DNA of 64,000 bases from UMGS1002 sp050946195 (GTDB lineage: Bacteria; Bacillota; Clostridia; Oscillospirales; CAG-272): positions 14,466 through 78,465 of the forward strand of contig JBMNUI010000001.1 of the NCBI GenBank assembly GCA_050946195.1. Reading direction: 5' to 3'. The translations under genes and the position numbers were made by a program. This document shows positions 61,534 through 64,000 of the stretch, piece by piece (position 1 is the stretch's first letter; the number at the start of each line of letters is the position of its first letter). Under the pieces are notes generated by a model that was not told the origin of the DNA, did no database searches, and was given only the letters and a program-made list of their open reading frames with translations.

Positions 61534-62037
61534 TCAGCATTCCCTGTGTGAGAGTTGCGCAATTCTCGAGCAGCCGCTGTGCGCATGGCAGATTGCCACC
61601 GCAAGCGCGTCGGCAGTGTCGTCGGGTGCGGGCGGGCATGAGAGTCCGAGCAGCACCGTGACCATTGAAATGACCTGATGCTTGTCTGCCCGGCCGTAGC
61701 CGACTACCGCCTGCTTTACCTGAAGCGGCGTGTATTCGGCAACCGAAATGCCGTGCTGCGCTGCACAGAGCAGTATCACCCCCCGCGCCTGCGCGACGCG
61801 GATTCCGGTGGTCTGGTTGGTGTTCCAGAACAGCTCCTCAATGGCAACGGCATCAGGCCGGTACTCCTCTATTATCTCCCTTAGCCGGTCGTATATGATA
61901 ATCAGCCTGTCGGCGGTCTTTTTGCCGGCCGGGGTTGTGACCGTGCCGAAGCCGAGGGTGCGGAACCTGTTGCCGCGATAGTCTACAGCTCCCCAGCCCA
62001 CAGTGGCAAGTCCGGGGTCTATTCCAAGTATAATCAC
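61534..62037 (-). CDS. ruvC: Holliday junction endodeoxyribonuclease RuvC
   Basis: 167 residues of the RNase H-like fold. Catalytic acids in GIDPGLATVGWG, AIEELFWN and DDTADALAVAICHAH. Resolves Holliday junctions. ruvA and ruvB are not adjacent, which is unusual compared with the common ruvCAB run but not rare. Confidence 0.95.
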   Translation of the reverse strand: MIILGIDPGLATVGWGAVDYRGNRFRTLGFGTVTTPAGKKTADRLIIIYDRLREIIEEYRPDAVAIEELFWNTNQTTGIRVAQARGVILLCAAQHGISVAEYTPLQVKQAVVGYGRADKHQVISMVTVLLGLSCPPAPDDTADALAVAICHAHSGCSRIAQLSHREC

Positions 62038-62142
62038 TCTGCTCCGCCCCTCCCTGCCGCCAGATAATCTGATACTGAATTAGTATACCACATATAATGC
62101 GGGAAGTCAATTATTTTAACCCAATAAATGCCTTGTGCGATG

Positions 62143-62171
62143 TTTACAAGTTCGGATTTGTATGATATAAT
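62143..62171 (+). promoter_or_regulatory. Promoter of DUF951-YfhO unit
   Basis: TTTACA, 17-base spacer, TATAAT with TGA before the -10. The start lies about 80 bases before the DUF951 ATG. Confidence 0.65.
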
Positions 62172-62258
62172 TTACTTCAGCAATACAGGCAGGTTTTGCG
62201 CATCCCGGGTTTTGGCATGCCGCCTGCTTTACGGTGTTTTTGGAACGGAGGATATGGT

Positions 62259-62480
62259 ATGAGGATTGTCAGGTTTTATCCTGACGACATACTGGAACTG
62301 AAAAAGCCTCACCCCTGCGGCTCAAAGCTCTTCCGCGTCCTTCGGGTGGGCTCGGAAGTGCGGATTATCTGCTCGGGCTGCGGCCGGGACCTGACGCTCG
62401 ACCGTATAAAGCTCGAGAAAGCTATAAAAAAAGTAATAACCAAAGAAGAAAAGGAAAAGGAGAAAAATGGCAAGGCATAA
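62259..62480 (+). CDS. DUF951 protein
   Basis: 73 residues: LELKKPHPCGSKLFRVLRVG, then ICSGCGRDLTLDR and a Lys-rich tail. One Cys in PHPCG plus CSGC likely bind metal. Small conserved protein of Firmicutes, unknown function. CGGAGGA precedes the ATG; the longer frame is ignored. Overlaps the next gene by 14 bases. Confidence 0.85.
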   Translation: MRIVRFYPDDILELKKPHPCGSKLFRVLRVGSEVRIICSGCGRDLTLDRIKLEKAIKKVITKEEKEKEKNGKA

Positions 62481-64000
62481 TACCGATCCAACCGCAAAGC
62501 CGGCCGGAGCCGGCTTTCTGACCGAGCGCCGGCAAGAGTGGCGATCTATGTCGTATCTCGGATTTGCGTTTTTTGTACCCGTGGTCATCATGTACCTGAT
62601 ATACCTCGCCATGGAGATACACCCCTTCGGCGACGGTTCGGTGCTGGTGCTTGACCTCAACGGGCAGTATGTGTATTTCTATGAGGCGCTGCGCCACTTC
62701 GTGTGTGGCGGAGACACAAGCCTGCTCTATTCCTTCTTCCGTTCGCTTGGCGGCGACTTCATGGGGATATACGCATACTATATCGCAAGTCCTTTTTCAT
62801 ATATAATCTGTCTTTTCCCGCAGGAAAAAATCCTTGACGCCCTGCTTTTCATATTCCTGCTGAAAACCGGGCTCTGCGGCTTTACCTTCGGCTTTTACAT
62901 CCACAAGACCGGCCGGTGCAAGAGCAAGATAGCCACGGTCATCTTTTCAATGATGTACGCACTCTCGGCGTACGCCGTCGTGCAGCAGCACAACTCGATG
63001 TGGATTGACGCCGTCATGTGGCTGCCGATTATCTCATACGCCATCGAGCAGCTCATAAAGTACGGCAAGTTCAGGATGTATGTGATCTTCCTCTCGCTCA
63101 CCTTTATGAGCAACTTCTACATCGGGTACATGGTCTGCTACTATGTGATTGCCTATTTCTTCTATTATTACTTTACCTACAACCGCGACAACCTCAACAA
63201 CCCGCTCGGCGAGAAGCGGCACTTTATCAAATCGTTCGTGAGATTCGGGGGATACTCGCTGCTCTCGGTAGGAGTCGCGGCGGTGATTCTCCTCTCGGCA
63301 TACTATTCGCTGACCTTCGGCAAGACCACCTTTACAAACCCGAGCTGGGCGTTTAATTTCAAATTCGATCTTATCGACCTTCTGATTAAGTTTTTGCCCG
63401 GCTCCTACGATACGGTGCGCCCAGAGGGGCTTCCCTTCGTGTACTGCGGCGTGCTTACAATTATAATGCTTCCGGTCTACTTCCTGTCGTCGAAATTCAC
63501 GGTGCGCGAGAAGGTGGCCGCCGGGGCGGTTATCGCCTTCTTTGTCCTGAGCTTTTCAATTTCGACCGTCGACCTTGTCTGGCACGGCTTCCAGCGCCCC
63601 AACTGGCTCAACTACCGCTACAGCTTCATGCTCTGCTTCTTTATCCTGGTGCTTGCCTGCAGCGCCTTCTCGGATCTCAAATCAGTCAGTTCTAAAACGA
63701 TATTCGCCATATGCACGTCGCTGGCCGCGCTTGTGGTGTTCATTCAGACGCTTGATCGGAATTATGTCAGCGACCTTGAGACAATCTGGTTCTCACTGGC
63801 CTGCATTGCGTCATATCTTGTACTTATCTGCATACTCAAGGTTACGAAATTCCGCGAGAACATCCTGCTTATCATCACCTTTTTCGTCTGCTTCGAGCTC
63901 TTTGCAAACGGGCTGACAAACGTGGTCGACCTCAACCGCGACGTGGTTTATTCCAGGTACAGCAGCTACACCAATTTTATGGCTCAGCTCCGGCCGATAG
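62467..64000 (+). CDS. YfhO-like polytopic membrane protein, N-terminal part
   Basis: 511 residues are visible and the frame is open at the window edge. Soluble N-terminus of ~30 residues, then many membrane helices, with conserved blocks DLNGQYVYFYEALRHF, SLGGDFMGIYAYY and QQHNSMWIDAVMWLPII that are typical of bacterial YfhO (GT-C-like) proteins. YfhO in Bacillus is linked to lipoteichoic acid glycosylation. The start overlaps the DUF951 stop; GAAAAGGAGAA precedes the ATG. Confidence 0.85.
   Translation, partial: MARHNTDPTAKPAGAGFLTERRQEWRSMSYLGFAFFVPVVIMYLIYLAMEIHPFGDGSVLVLDLNGQYVYFYEALRHFVCGGDTSLLYSFFRSLGGDFMGIYAYYIASPFSYIICLFPQEKILDALLFIFLLKTGLCGFTFGFYIHKTGRCKSKIATVIFSMMYALSAYAVVQQHNSMWIDAVMWLPIISYAIEQLIKYGKFRMYVIFLSLTFMSNFYIGYMVCYYVIAYFFYYYFTYNRDNLNNPLGEKRHFIKSFVRFGGYSLLSVGVAAVILLSAYYSLTFGKTTFTNPSWAFNFKFDLIDLLIKFLPGSYDTVRPEGLPFVYCGVLTIIMLPVYFLSSKFTVREKVAAGAVIAFFVLSFSISTVDLVWHGFQRPNWLNYRYSFMLCFFILVLACSAFSDLKSVSSKTIFAICTSLAALVVFIQTLDRNYVSDLETIWFSLACIASYLVLICILKVTKFRENILLIITFFVCFELFANGLTNVVDLNRDVVYSRYSSYTNFMAQLRPI

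Overview
The window looks like a chromosomal segment of a spore-forming, anaerobic member of the Clostridia. It may be Oscillospiraceae-like, but that is inference. The coding DNA is visibly a little above 50% GC, while several intergenic stretches are AT-rich. Supporting evidence is Shine-Dalgarno-led genes, TTGACA/TATAAT-type promoters with 17-base spacing, PolC-type DNA polymerase III, a SpoIIID regulator, a PdaA-type cortex deacetylase, a YlmC/YmxH-family protein, ECF transporter genes and the archaeal-type aspartyl-tRNA synthetase seen in some Clostridia. No phage, insertion sequence or CRISPR array was found; this is mostly core genome with a few inserted or altered pieces.

Layout. 1-587: 3' end of an aspartyl-tRNA synthetase gene. 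898-14268: one long forward arginine block, argG-argH-argC-argJ-argB-argD-argF-carA-carB, in which carB carries a complete diaminopimelate-epimerase domain at its C-terminus. 14.5-21.9 kb: membrane proteins, two polysaccharide deacetylases, spoIIID and a small flavodoxin-like gene in an AT-rich, box-rich neighbourhood. 22-28.3 kb: apgM, lepB, rbgA, rnhB, yraN, a peptidase and thrC. 28.4-32.9 kb: a DUF1540 gene, a phosphoesterase, and tig-clpP-clpX with a broken tig/clpP junction. 33-36.9 kb: a Cys-rich, possibly coat-like protein, an FAD oxidoreductase and malic enzyme. 37.1-52 kb on the minus strand: ymxH, rpsB-tsf, a diguanylate cyclase, pyrH-frr-uppS-cdsA-dxr-rseP-ispG-polC, then a tRNA-Val/tRNA-Ala pair. 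52.2-62 kb on the minus strand: ruvC, a methyltransferase, ecfA1-ecfA2-ecfT-truA, a DUF5711-like protein, a CvpA-like protein, pgsA and a ClpE-like unfoldase. 62.2-64 kb: a DUF951 gene and the start of a YfhO-like membrane protein.

How the genes work together. The arginine block makes citrulline and arginine from glutamate by the acetyl-cycle (bifunctional ArgJ), with carbamoyl phosphate supplied by CarAB. The 37-52 kb block is the familiar Firmicutes set for translation, isoprenoids, phospholipid and replication, split by a diguanylate-cyclase cassette with its own promoter and terminator.

The points most worth following are: the CarB-DapF fusion, whose epimerase domain lacks the first catalytic cysteine; the tig/clpP junction, where one missing base removes the clpP start and where restoring it would give an in-frame fusion; a cluster of ATTATACAA-type boxes around spoIIID and the flavodoxin-like gene; a dispersed GC-rich palindromic repeat family; and rseP, which lacks a normal start codon where its ribosome-binding site predicts one.
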